A stretch of 64,000 nt of DNA from Lycorma delicatula (lineage: Eukaryota > Arthropoda > Insecta > Hemiptera > Fulgoridae): assembly GCF_047948215.1 (NCBI RefSeq), contig NC_134458.1:140414536-140478535 (forward strand), in the 5' to 3' direction. The translations under genes were made by a program, and so were the position numbers. The notes under the pieces are model-generated. The model was not told where the DNA came from. It saw only the letters and a program-made list of their open reading frames with translations, and searched no databases. Below, in pieces: positions 35,569-47,853 of the stretch (position 1 is the stretch's first letter; each line of letters begins with the position of its first letter).

Positions 35569-37339
35569 GTTGTTTGTTTTTCGTATGACTATAGAAAGAT
35601 ATACACCAAGGTTTGGATCGATTCACCTGCTTTCTAGATGCGTTAAAATTTAAACATATCCATTAAATAATGCAGAAGTAAACTACACATCCTTCATTTT
35701 ATCTTACACCTTAATGCTGCTTGGTAATAAAAATAGTTGTTGTCTTTTGAGGATATATATTGGTCTATGTTAAAGCTATAATAAAAGTTTACAAATGTAT
35801 TATCATCCATCACTCTTTAAAGAATTATTTTTTTTAAGAAGAAAAAAAAAAGCAACAAAGCAAGTCAACTTCTCTCATAAAACAAAGAAAATTACAGTTA
35901 CAAGTGTATAAGGTAAATAAGTAAAATGAAGAGAGAATGAACCAAGGGAGGAGGTGAAATAGAAAAATTGAGAGAGAAATACACATAAAACACAATTAAA
36001 AAGGACATGCCACCGAACATTAAGTATTGTAAGCACGTAGTAGGATCACATAAAACATTTTACTGAAAGAAATAAAAGTTGTTTAATTTTTGTTAACTTT
36101 TTTTGCAAAAAAAAAACAGTGTCCTTACAAATTTTAATATTTCTTACATTTGAATTCTCTTAAATTTACAAATATTTCACATGGCATAATTTTATTATTA
36201 TCATTCAGTTTTTCATTTAATTGCAAAACTTTTTTTTCTTTTTTTTTTATAATAAAATTACATTTTTTGTATTTTACCCTCACAGTCCTCTTTTTCTTGG
36301 CTAAGGCGGTATTTAGACTATTCCTACTAAAGAAATACCTTAGGAAAAGTCCAGCCTTAAGCTCAGAAAATTCTTTATGAAAAGAAGACATATTAATTTT
36401 CCAAAATGAAGATCGTTGTATTCAAAAAATTAACTTATAAAAATGTAAAGTCGGTTTTTTGTTATCTTAAACTCGTTATCTGAATTTTCTTTTTCCAAAC
36501 TTGTTATAATTTATTACTTAAATTACTATAGCGTAACTAGAAGTTTTTTTATTATTTTTACAAACTAATAAGTTGTATCAATTTGTTGAGGAATATTATT
36601 CCCTTAAGAAATACTATGCAGTTATACTTAATTTCGTTTAACGTTTTCCTCATAAATTGTAGTTTTGCTTAGAACATCCATTGGCTTTGCTCGGTTCGGT
36701 AAGTAGAGTTAATAAATACTTCATCTGTTACCTAATTCAAAATAATATCCTCAACTGATTATGTATGTAAAGCTGTTGGTAAGGTTAAATAATTACTAAT
36801 TTTGAATCGGATGCCAGGTAAGAGATTTTCCATTAATTCCTATTTGCTGAAACTAGCCACGGGTTACAAAATATTATGATATAGATTAATGATTTTAATA
36901 CTAGGTTTTCTACGCAAATTTAAGTAATTATTTTAACAAATTTTCATGTTCTTACATAATTACATTTCTATAAAAAAAATCAGTTTATTGAGGACAAACG
37001 TAAAAACCCGTAAAAAACGTAAAAACCAACTACTTTTACTCTTTTATCTTCAATATGTCTATGAAAAGTTCTGGAACGGTTAAATAACTTTTATACAGAT
37101 AAAAATAAGTTTATAAATGTTGAGTGAAGTAGAAAAAAGTATTTTTTTAAATAAGTGTTGTTCATCTTTATAATACAAATACCCTATGGCGATAACTTAA
37201 AATGAATAATATAATCCCACAGTTAATTAATAAAAACTATATTTTCTCTACATAAAAAATCATTTCATCATTCAAATTTGGTAGAAATCCAATATAAGCT
37301 GTGTCAATTTTTACACAACTGCCCAAAAAGAAATGTAAT
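34346..37339. other. AT-rich intergenic DNA with simple repeats
   Basis: Holds a 9-bp perfect hairpin AATGCGTCT/AGACGCATT at 34903-34924 and a GT microsatellite at 35511-35570. Frames at 34612-34803, 34374-34568 and both strands of 36134-36391 are A/T-homopolymer driven. Nothing else is recognised. Confidence 0.45.
35511..35570. repeat. GT microsatellite
   Basis: About 50 bp of nearly pure GT (one GC interruption near the right end), flanked by TTGTTTGT on both sides. Confidence 0.9.
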
Positions 37340-37640
37340 GTATTTAGGGTACATGTTTGAATGTATGTTTGTTCCACCGTAGCAGCTCAACGACGGATCC
37401 GATTTAGATGTATGACCCCGCGTTGGAATCCTCACGCTACCGGGAGTGTCATAGGTTTTATATATATATATATATGTTTAAATAAATTTATAATAATTTG
37501 AAAAAAGCTTAACTATATACAAAATTGTCACCCGCACGCCCTTTAATTATCCTATATTAGTACTTATCCTATATTAAAGAGCATTATTTGTCGCCATGTT
37601 TGTTTGCGGCAGTCGTATTTTTTAAATATTTATCTCTTCT
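37340..37640 (+). repeat. Dispersed repeat, copy 2
   Basis: Shares TTTGTTCCACCGTA, CCGATTTAGATGTATGACC, GCGTTGGAATCCTCACGCTA and CCGGGAGTGTCATAGG with 23438-23540, and TTTAATTATCCTATATTA plus GCAGTCGT.TTTTTTAA with 24120-24200. It is more compact than the copy at 23438-24215 and has a TA run in place of the GT microsatellite. Confidence 0.6.
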
Positions 37641-38045
37641 TTTAAAAACAGTTTTTACTTATTTGTGCTTTCTTTAAGTTACTATTTTCCAGGACAAGGT
37701 ACGTAGTGACATCAAGAAGTAATTTTTTTATATTAATTTATTTTAACATCTGTTAGTTCGCGCATCTTTACTGGTAAAATGTATTTAAAATTTGCATGTT
37801 TTTCCTCGTACTGCTGGTACATAGAAATGCTAATAAAATTTGGTTTATCATCGCATAAACCTAAGCGAAGAAAAATAGATTAAATGGTAATTTTTGAATT
37901 TATTATTAAACTAATTTTTTTTTAAACTTATTGCCAAGTATTTAAGTTATTTTTGTTCACATCATATTATTACAGATATTTAATATAAATATATTTTATT
38001 TATTTATATTTATTATAATATATATTTATATATATTATATATATA
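37641..38045. other. AT-rich intergenic DNA
   Basis: Ends in a (TA)n-rich stretch at about 37986-38048. Nothing else is recognised. Confidence 0.5.
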
Positions 38046-38434
38046 TATTAGTCTGAAAGTTTGTTTATTTACTAGTCAATCACCCAAAAACTACTGCACA
38101 GATTTCGTTGATCTTTTTTCTTTCTTTTTTTAACAGAGAAATATATAGGCTACAAAAAACCCGATATCATTTGTTAATTTTTCGAAAAATGAAGATATAA
38201 TGCGTTTTTTTTTAAAATTAATCAGTTGGTGAAGTGTGTAAATTTCTCTATTCAGCGAGTACTGCTGCACCGATTTCGATGAATACTTTTTTTTTCTAGA
38301 GAAATATTTAGGTTACAAAAAAAACTGCAGGTAGCTTTCAGAGCTGCTAAGACTAAATATTAAACAAAAATGAGTGTCGAAAGGCTCAATCTACTCGTCA
38401 ATTACGAGTGTGAAGCACGTGAGTAGCCGCTTGT
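38046..38434 (+). mobile_element. Helitron-like non-autonomous element, decayed
   Basis: Starts TTAGTCTGAAAGTTTGTTTA, similar in style to the left part of the Helitron-like element at 16605-17233. An internal unit recurs in tandem: ACTACTGCACAGATTTCGTTGA near 38090 and GTACTGCTGCACCGATTTCG near 38260, each followed by AGAGAAATAT.TAGG.TACAAAAAA. It ends with ACGAGTGTGAAGCACGTGAGTAGCCGCTTGT, where CTTGT could be a mutated CTRRT terminus. Boundaries are estimates. Confidence 0.4.
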
Positions 38435-41400
38435 TTTAAATATATGGAATCTTATTCCACTCGTAAAGTGGACTGATCTAATCATATATACCTCTTAATT
38501 TCTTAAAATATTTATTTTTATATCTTATACTGCCTATTATCTTTAGATTTTTTTCTTTAAAAGTCCGTAAATAAAACGGTAAAAAATAACCGTTGACTAA
38601 GAAAACACGGACCTGATTTATTTAATTTGCCACATCACTTCGTACGTTTGTAACACAGTTAATCTAAATACGTTTTCAGATTTAATTTTTTTTTTTCATT
38701 TTGCAGTAAAGTTTCTTGCTGTTGGGCGGGACATGAAATGATTTTTAATAACATTTTCAATTTCAAAATGGCTATTTCTGTCCTTCTTAAACAGAGGACG
38801 AAGGAAAATTGTGGTGTGAAGGGGAATTTCCGTCGCCTAACCACCACTCCCACTAATTTAATTTGTGGTATCTTTTCCGTTCCTTACGTCACCTAACACT
38901 CCCAATCTGTAATTTACTAGCTACGTATTAATTACACCACTCTTTACGTTTTACTCCATCTCTAAGCGAAACGTTTGTCTCCGAGGCCGTTCTCCTCTTG
39001 TACAGAATTGTGCTTTTCCAATATATCATTAAATAATTAAATTTAGATTGATTTTGATAAACTATTTTTATCGCTCACTCCTCGTTGAAGCTCCTCCTCG
39101 TTAGTCATTAATCAGTTATACCTGTGTTCTAGAAAACGCTTTCTAGATTAAACAATCCAGAAAGATATTTGGAACTAGTTAAACATTCCACTATCATGAA
39201 TTCGTTTAAAATGATTTGGTTTTAAATTTTTATTTTATTAATCCCGATTTCATTGAAAAGTTCATTGTGTTCAATCAGTACAAAATTAACTAGATATGCT
39301 GTTCACAAAATTACTAAGTAGCCTCCCTTTTTTAAAAATCTAAACACTCAAGAAGAGTTAGTTAGACCTTTTGAGTAGACTGACACCGTTAAGAATTACA
39401 CTCATACTGTTAGATGGTGACAAAACGTTTCAGATTCTGTACACTTTTACTCCCGAAAAGCTGCTCAAGAATTCGATAGGAATTAAAACTCAATATTCTC
39501 TCTCCTTAAAAAGAATATTTATCACAGTTACAACATTCACTTAGTCCAGTAATTACCATATAATAATTTTAATAGGGTAAGTTGAATATTGTGAGCAAAT
39601 GATTGGAAGAATTGACGTAAATAAAAATTTTGATCAAAATTTTAGTTTCTTCTGATAAAACAACAAGTAGTTTACAAAATCATCATTCACCACAACTACC
39701 GGCTCTAGGAAACAAATAGATTTAAAATATAGTTAGAAAATGTTGACAAACCAGAATTAATTTGTCATTAACGATAAATAAAGCGTGAAATTACTTTCAT
39801 CATTATTTATAATTTGTTCAGAGTTTTTCGTTGAAAAATATTTTCTTTAAAACGTTAAGTTACAGTGATAAAACTAATTAGACACTTCATTTAGTTATAA
39901 AAAAAGCAGACGTCTAATTAGTAAAATTCTAATTTTCAAACGGTACCGCTCTCTAGAGTTCATATTAGCAAACCCCCAAATTCTTGAAAAGCTAAAGGAT
40001 CGTAAAAAAAATTGTATGATTCATTTATGGTTAAAAAGTTGCTAATTTCCCTACAAGTTAATATTATTAACTATTCTAGTAATGTCATTTACATTAAAAA
40101 AAATCTATATTGTCATTTATTTAAAAAAAATTAGAATGTTATATTGACTTTTCGTATAATGGTCTAAAAAAAAATTGAAATTTATTATGAAAGTACTTAG
40201 TAAGTTATTTAAAATACCGAAGTTTTAAGTCAATTGAATTGAGTTGTGGAAATATTCAACATTATTTTTAAAAAGCTTTTTCCTCATACTTCGAAAACCC
40301 TTGACCAAAAAAGTTGAAATGTGGCACAAAATATCGTCTATATATATAACCCAGCTTTGACCTGATTTTGAAGTACATCGGAGAAGGGAACACCAAACAT
40401 TTCATTGACTCGGGCTGACTTGTTGCAGTAAATAATTACCCTAGTGAATAAATATTTCAAAGCTTCAGTATTAATAAAAAAAACTTATTATATTAATAAA
40501 ACTTCAAAGACTAAGGGGCTGGACAAGGATCCTTACTTAAAACATCTTTTTTTTTTTTTTAATTTTCATTTTCAAAATCAAAAATCCAACTTTATTTAAT
40601 ATTAATTTAAACGATGGGAACTTTTTGTAAAAAAAAGAAGGTCCTATGAATATCATTAAAGAATTTATACTTTTTTTTTAATAATTTTTAACACTTTTTT
40701 TTTCAATTTGTGGCTGTCAAAAAATGTAGCTGTTGAGAAAGAAGGTCAATCCCGACTAGATGTTTTCACAATTATACTTTTAATATTGTATAACGTTTAA
40801 TATAAAACGTCATTTGATCATTTAAAATTAGTTCAGCCTATTTAATGTACCTGTTTTTATCATTTTCCTAGCAAATTTTTATTTATAATTTATATGCTTG
40901 CATTGATTTTGCGAAATGTTGTAAAGAATAGAAATTATGAAACAGAATTTTACGAAATATATTTTATATTTTTTTACGAGGGTTCAACCCTCTTGTGGGA
41001 AAATTAATTTTCTTTCTGTATATGGTATTCAAACACAGATTTTTATTATGATAATTTTCAAATTATCATGCTAATATATATATTAGCAACCTCATCGCGG
41101 CTTCGCCAACGTCATATGGTTACTTTCGTTTCCCATCGTGGTCAGAGGATATTTAGCCTAGCCACTGGGTTCTGCTCCTTGGACTTCGCTGTGTTCATTA
41201 AACTCATGCTTGTGAGAAGAATAATAATGATAAATAAAGTTTAAAGTCTGTTCAGTTTATAAAAACTATCAGCGTAACAGTTTGTTCAGTACAGGATCCA
41301 CTAATTTGTTTCTAGATTTCCCATCGCGGCTTCGCTCACGAAATATATAATCAGAATTACAAGCATAAATTATTATTACATCAAATCTCATTGAGATTGA

Positions 41401-42761
41401 CTTGTACATGCGCGAAACGGTGACAGATTCACTGGGATAGCATAAAGTGGAAAAATGTACAAAACTATTTATATTTTTATACTCCTAAATATTAAAATTC
41501 AAAAATTCCGATAATGGTTTTTAGATATTTATCTGAAGAGTATTTGCTAGCGCAAATCGAGTGAATATCTTGTTAAGTATAGTTAAATATGGAGAAAATT
41601 TTTAATCATAGTATAACATTTTTTACCTTTAATCATCCCTTTCTAACTCGAATTTAAAAAAATTTAACAATTAGTTTTTAAGTATTCATAAAAATTACAC
41701 ACACCAAAAATCAACTTGATTTTTTCATTTGTTACCAAGAAATTCAAAATATAGTAAATTTCATTGTTACACCATTTTAACCCTTTAAACTCAGAATTTC
41801 AAAAAGTCCTTTCTTAGTGTGCACATACACGTAAGAAGAGCATATAAACAAATCTTCATCAATTTATCTTCAGTAGCTTTTGTTGGACGTTGATTATGAG
41901 TCAGTCAGGACATGTTCTTATTTATATATATATATATATATGCCAGCCCTTACAATTGTAAATATGTATATATTTTTTTTTTTTTTTTGTTTTAACATAA
42001 TTTACTAAAAACACTGGATATTCCTTTAAAAAATTATTTGTAATATAAAGGTTAAAGTTTATAGTAATTATTTTTAATACTGTGTTTGATTTTAATTAAA
42101 GGAAATAAAATATTGAAAATTGTTAAATATTTCTTAGAATTTGAGGGAAAATTGTGTTAATTAACTCTACTCCAGTATTCGTATCAGTAATTTATTCAGT
42201 TTTCCAAAAAATTCTAGAAATATACGATGAAAACATGATAATATTTATTTTTTAGTTTTAGGTTAGTTTTTTTTTAATATTCAGTATTCATTAATTTAGT
42301 AACAGAAAGAAAAAAGAACACTGTTACTAACTGATTTTATCACTGCACAGAATAAAACGATACACAAACATAGCCTACACTATATGTTTATATTTTTTCT
42401 GTTTATAAAGTATAACACCTTGTTAAAATTTACGCCAATATAAATCTCTTCAGAGCTTAGAGGAAAAATTTATTAACCTATCATGATTTATAAGTTTTTG
42501 TATAATTTGTACAGACTCATAATTTCACATCACATGGGCTGCTGTGTAAAGTTAGCTTTCTATGATAATTATATGTTAACTTATTTATAGAAGGTTAAAT
42601 TAATTATTCATTTATTTAATATTTAATTAGAAGCTGTTTAAGAGATCAAGTGATCTCAGAATCACTTGGGTCTTACATATTTGTATTCCACTAAATCTGT
42701 TTATTAATTTTATTTACTTTATGAAAGCGATTTCATTCAAATTTACTATGTTAAAAAATTT
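38435..42761. other. AT-rich intergenic DNA with minor repeat fragments
   Basis: 41085-41345 holds a GC-richer fragment bounded by two copies of CATCGCGGCTTCGC (about 41091 and 41324), possibly Helitron debris. 40980-40995 is a short GAGGGTT/AACCCTC hairpin. 38640-39000 is somewhat GC-richer without readable protein. A TA run lies at 41925-41942. No gene is recognised in 4.3 kb. Confidence 0.4.
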
Positions 42762-43412
42762 GATGTGGACACCAGATGACTTCCTCTTGTAGGCCTATTA
42801 AATTGCAAACACACTTCTTTTTTTTTAACTACAAGTACGTAAAATTTTATTTCATTAAAACTTCTGATATTTTTTCCTATTTTTTTTTAATTGTTATTAT
42901 TGAATTATTATTTATTGTAAAACTCTTTTACAATCACAGGTTAACAATTATTTATAAATTAATGCATTTAAATTAAAAAAAAGGACATGAGATCGGATTT
43001 GTGCCTTAATATTAAACTAATTAAAATTTTATTTGACTATGACTCTGGAACCAATGAAAATAAATACTACATATTATATATTGTTAAAAAGCTCTCAATG
43101 AGAGATTATTACTGCAGTTAAGAAAAAATCAAATCTTTTGAATTTTGGGCTTTTTTGGACACTTTTGGTTTAGTCGATTGCAATCAAATGAAGAGGTGCA
43201 CAACTAGATGTTACAGCAGTCCTAAATCCAAAATTTCAACATCCTACGGTTAATCGTTTTTCAGTTATGCGAGATATATCTACGTACGTACAGACGTCAC
43301 GCCGAAACTAGTCAAAATATATTCAGAGATGATCAAAATGGATATTTCCGTTGAAATCTGAAAATTATTCGCAATCACAATACTTTCTTTACTTCGTACA
43401 AGGAAGTAAAAA
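42762..43412 (-). repeat. Dispersed repeat, copy 2 (inverse of 948-2025)
   Basis: Runs from TGATGTGGACACC (42762) to CTTCGTACAAGGAAGT (about 43410) and matches the reverse complement of 948-2025 throughout, lacking about 430 bp present in the other copy. The ends are consistent between copies, which helps define the unit. Confidence 0.7.
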
Positions 43413-44111
43413 AGGAAATGTTTTTATTAATTCTCTAACATAAAATAATGCTTTTTCAATTCTTTATCATTAATATTTTTTTTTTTAATTAATCAAATTG
43501 AAAACAGCTAAGATTATTAAGCGTTAATTTAGCGGAAACTGAAAAGTCGAAATATATAAGAAAAACAAATCTTTACTCAATTTCAATTTTTATTCAGTTT
43601 CTTAACGTTTATTTTATTTTAGTTCTAGTTTAATTTTAAATATAGGTAAGACTAAAAAAAAAAATTTGTTCATATAACCACATAAAGGACACTTATTTTT
43701 GTTAAAAATAAGTGTAAATAAACACAGTTAGTAGACTGCTACAGACTGTAAAATAAGATTCTATACTCTGAAATGAAGAATAGATATTATCTTTTACCCA
43801 AAATTTTCCAACTAATTTTCTTAAATTTTTGTTCGATTATTTTTTCATTATGAAGTTAGGCTGCATATAATTAAAACGCTACAACAATTCAGTACTTAGC
43901 TGACTACAAAAAAAAAAAAAATATGTTAAAATTGTCTATTTAGGTGCTGTAATTTTTCTTTTAAAAAATAATTACGTTATTTGAGGAAATTCGCATAACG
44001 AGATTGTTATAGGAACTTCCTCTTCAAAACAAGAAAACGAATTATCGAAATAGGTGCATCTAAGGTGGCATCAACAATTTTTAAGTAACCTCAAAAAAAA
44101 TTATAAATGTA
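43413..44111. other. AT-rich intergenic DNA
   Basis: Nothing recognised. Confidence 0.5.
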
Positions 44112-44587
44112 AAGTGATTCAGAAAAAAAGGAAAATAATTTTGGAACTGATTCTATAGCTTGAAATAAAGAAAAAAATCATACAACCATATGACCAAGAG
44201 TACTTTATTATAGAGTTACGACTAGCAAAAACTTTCGCTCGGATTTTAGGCCCCCCGGTGAAATAATTTTTTACTGAAATTTTTAAAATGTTATATAAAG
44301 AGTAAACTTGGTTTCTTATGTTTTTTGACCTGAAAAATTTAATAAAGCAGATCCCAAAACTGTACCTCCCGTAGTTTTTATGATTTCCAACGTAAAGCAG
44401 TGAAATTCAGTGATGTAAAACACTTATTTTTAGGTTTGAAGTACAATAGCTTTTAAATGACTGATAATGCGTTCATTTTATTATCAAAACTTATATAGAA
44501 TTTAATTGAGAAAATGTACTAATAAAGTCTATGAAAAACAAAAAAAAAAAACTTTTATTATTAAAAACAAAACTTAACAGAAAAATG

Positions 44588-45002
44588 GGTACTTACGTAT
44601 TAACGCCACCGCAGCTACAGCTTTATTTAAAAACTAAGTAGTCAATCGGATTTCGGTAGAAAATGGGCCGAAACGATTCAAAACAGAATATAAATGATTA
44701 TTTATATTTTATTTATTTTATAAATATAATTTAACCAAACTTAACCTACGCTCGCTAACCTTGACTAATTAACAGGAGTATTTTGATATTTAAATAATAA
44801 ATAATTACCTAATTACTGAATTATTAAATAAATACTCAAAAAATTATGTTTGGTTAAGTTTGGTTAAATTTATAAAATAAATAAATACAAATAACCATTT
44901 ATTATAATTAATAAAGAGTCTGTTCATTTTCCACCGAAATCCGATTGACTTCTTTGTTTTTAAATAAAGCTGTAGCTGCGGTGACGTTAATACGTAAGTA
45001 CC
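44588..45002. mobile_element. 415-bp MITE with 8-bp target duplication, nested in a TIR
   Basis: The ends GGTACTTACGTATTAACG and CGTTAATACGTAAGTACC begin terminal inverted repeats of about 160 bp with few mismatches over the outer 78 bp. It is flanked by the perfect 8-bp direct repeat GAAAAATG (44580-44587 and 45003-45010). The opposite TIR of the host element (46424-46862) keeps the uninterrupted sequence CTTAACAGAAAAAATGTTATG, that is, the empty site. An 8-bp duplication fits hAT, P or Merlin-type transposition; the GG start favours Merlin, but this is inference. Non-coding. Confidence 0.9.
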
Positions 45003-45327
45003 GAAAAATGTTATGAATTTGTAAAAATTAAAAATACCTGTTTTTAGTACAATAAATTTATACCTTTGAAAAATTAGGGTGGCAACACTAACTGCATAGT
45101 TCGAAATTAATTTTAATACTACTCATTGTTGTCATAAAATTGTGGTTATGTGTTAACAATAAACTTTAAGCGGTTTAGGTGTTTTTGACAATTTTGATTG
45201 TGTTTCATTATTTTTGAGATCAAGTTATGTAGTGTTTTTGTGTTGTATGCAAAACTGTAGTTGCATTTTTCCAATTGGTTTGAATTTAAAAAAATGAAAT
45301 TTCGTTTTGAATTGTTTGTTTTGAAAA

Positions 45328-46374
45328 ATGCCACCTCTCTTCACTCATGCAGGATATGCTAACATGATATTTTTGTACAGCTTTGACGATGGAAGTACTG
45401 CAGCTGGGAGAATACCTACAAAGGTTGAAGAATATCGACAAAGGTATCCTGGACGAGTAGTTCCAAACTGTTAAGTTTTTCTACAATTTCTAATAATCTT
45501 CCCAGTGCTCATATTTCACCTATGAATCATCCTGTACATGGTGATAAAAGAGAAAACACTCTTTAAGTGGTACAGCTTAGTCCTACAATGAGCACGCGAA
45601 GAATTTCTGCACGACTCAACACTCCACAATTTAGAGTACTGAGGTCATTACATGCTCACGGACTGCATCATTATCATGTTCAGAAAGTTCAACACCTCCA
45701 GCTTGGTGACATGCCAGATGACTGCAGTTTTTTCAATGAGTTAACAATAATTACCACTTAACACCTTTGTTCATACTATTTTTGAACAAAGCTACCTGTA
45801 ATAACAAACACACAAAATTCACATTGGTGGTCTGAAGAAAACCCACATGCTGTAGTTGAATCAGATTTCTAGCAACGATTTTTGGTGAAAGTTTGGTGTG
45901 GCATTATCGACAACCAATTAATAGGCTCTTTTATACTAGAACAACGTGTCACGAGGATAAATTATCTAGAATTTTTAAACAATGAATTACATGAATGCTT
46001 GAAAATCTCTCGTGGACGAAACAAATTAAAATATACTATCAACTTGATGGAGCAGCAAACACATTTCACAAATGAAGTAAGACAATTCTTAAATGAAACA
46101 TTTACTCATAAATGGATTGTACGTAGAGGGCTGGTAAATTTGCCACCTAAATCACCGGACCTTACTTCCTTACATTACTGTTAATGGGGATGGATGAAAT
46201 TCAAGATATACAAGCAAAAATTAGGTAGATGCGCGTGATAAACTGATTGTATGCATTCTCAGTGCTGCTACCTTATCAAGCAACGTGAAGATATCATTAG
46301 GTTGGTGACAGAAAATGTAAGTAAACGAGATTAAAGGTGCATCGATGCCAATGGTAAAATTTTCAAACCTTTAT
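45328..46374 (+). pseudogene. Tc1/mariner-superfamily transposase pseudogene
   Basis: The ATG at 45328 opens an N-terminal helix-turn-helix region (HAGYANMIFLYSF, then VEEYRQRYPGRVVPN, as in the insect DUF4817-type transposases). Further on are STRRISARLN, then HWWSEENPHAV and VKVWCGIIDNQLIGSF of the catalytic core. The second catalytic Asp survives only in another frame as YQLDGAA. Then NETFTHKWIVRRG and SPDLTSLHYC, where the third acidic residue is His. A C-terminal tail with REDIIRLVTENVSKR is read near 46290-46330. At least four stops or frameshifts; inactive. Confidence 0.8.
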
Positions 46375-46862
46375 TTAAATTAACCCACAGTGATTATTTT
46401 TTAAGTAAACAAAAAATATTTTAATTTTTCAATGGCCTATATCTATTTTATTAAAAACAGCTGTTTTTAATTTTTACAAATTCATAACATTTTTTCTGTT
46501 AAGTTTTGTTGTGTTCTTTATTAATAATAAAAGTTGTCTTTTTTGTAAACCTTATTACATACATTTTCTCATAATTAAACTCGAAAAAATGTTTTTCGTC
46601 ACCAAATTTTTCTGTTTTATGTTGGACATCTAAAGATTGCAAGAGAGTTTTAGGATCTGTTTTATTCAATTTTTCAAGTCAAAAACACATAAGAAATCAT
46701 CAAGTTTACCCCTTATATTACATCTTAATATTTCAGTATGACCTCATTTCACCGAGGCAACTGAAATCCAGGGGAAATTTTTGCTAGCTCGATAATAAAG
46801 TGTTTTCGGATATATGTTTGTAAAAGTTTATTCCTTATTTCAAGCCCTAGAATCAATTACCA

Positions 46863-47628
46863 TATTATTATAACCATAATATGTTCTTACTACCATATTA
46901 TTATATTACCATATTATTCCCCTGTACTTTCAGTGGATGAAGCCTTTACTTGATAAAAATCTATCATAACAAAATGAGAAAGAAAACAAAATATGTTTTT
47001 TTGATTTTTCACAAAATTTTTAATGTTTGAATTGTTGCTCTTTATTTTTATATATTTTATCTCTTTTGGCTTTTTTATTTACATTTTTCTTTGTATCATA
47101 CTTTCAAGGTTTTGTATTATGTATGTAACATATGAGGAAGGTACTGTGAACCAAAACAGCTGTCATTTTTTAAATAAATTTTGTTTTTTGTTACAGTACT
47201 TTCCATTATGCAGCAGTTAATGTAGCAGTAATTCTAAAGGTTTTTTCACTTTCAAATAAAATTTTAACTTTAAATAATTATGAATAATTACTTTTAATTA
47301 GTCTACATAATTTTTATTCAACTTAAATAAAACAAACTTAACATTTTACAGCTATTAACCACTGAAATACACTGCTAACTGGAAAACCATTGATTTAAAT
47401 ATCCCAAATTCAGTGAAGAAAATGAGAAAAGATTATGCAACTAATAAGACAGTTTAAAATATTTTCACATGATACATAAAATAGTTTAATTATAAAGTGT
47501 ACTTTTCTTTATTTGTACTTCAATCTTTTTCAAAGGAAAATTTCATTAGTTTCATTACCTTGGAGAAGTAATCACTCCTAATATTTTTGAAATATAAAGT
47601 ACAAAAGCAAGATACTAAAAGTGGAAAA
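46863..47628. other. AT-rich intergenic DNA
   Basis: Imperfect ACCATATTATTATA repeats at about 46860-46917; otherwise nothing recognised. Confidence 0.5.
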
Positions 47629-47656
47629 AGCCTATCATGTTGTTACATGATAGGCT
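47629..47656. repeat. Perfect 12-bp hairpin
   Basis: AGCCTATCATGT (47629-47640) and ACATGATAGGCT (47645-47656) around TGTT. It lies just upstream of a LINE tail fragment. No function is implied. Confidence 0.7.
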
Positions 47657-47679
47657 AACACTAAGTCAGTAATTTTACC

Positions 47680-47853
47680 TGCAGCTTCATATGGATCTGA
47701 ATGTTTGAATTTCTTTAAAAAAAAAGAATTGGAAAGAAAGATACTAAGAAAACTTCATGATCTTATTCTAGAGGAAGGAATCTATAAACTTAGAAAAGAT
47801 GATCTTTACAAAAACTGGGAGAGAATTGATCATCCTTTGAGGAACAGAAGATA
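47680..47853 (+). pseudogene. LINE C-terminal fragment
   Basis: Reading in frame: LPAASYGSECLNF, KKKELERKILRKLHDLI, then GIYKLRKDDLYKNWERIDH and a stop. The YGSE-x-ERKILRK-x-LY order is the usual segment after the RT domain in arthropod LINEs. Only this piece of about 58 codons survives. Confidence 0.6.

Larger units (their letters stand above)
44112..46862 (+). mobile_element. Tc1/mariner-type transposon with long TIRs, degraded
   Basis: The left arm (44112-45078, containing a 415-bp later insertion) and right arm (46424-46862, inverted) are about 440-bp terminal inverted repeats; matches include AAAACTTAACAGAAAAA and TTATGAATTTGTAAAAATTA. Between them lies a broken transposase at 45328-46374. 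The left terminus AAGTGATTCAGAA follows TA. The outermost right end is replaced by an unrelated ATATTATTATAACCATAATA sequence, so the element is truncated there. TIRs this long are unusual for the superfamily. Confidence 0.7.

Noticed and set aside
36134..36391. Open frames of 85 and 76 codons on opposite strands
   Set aside because: Poly-Lys and poly-Phe translations of A/T-rich DNA, with no domain or codon bias.
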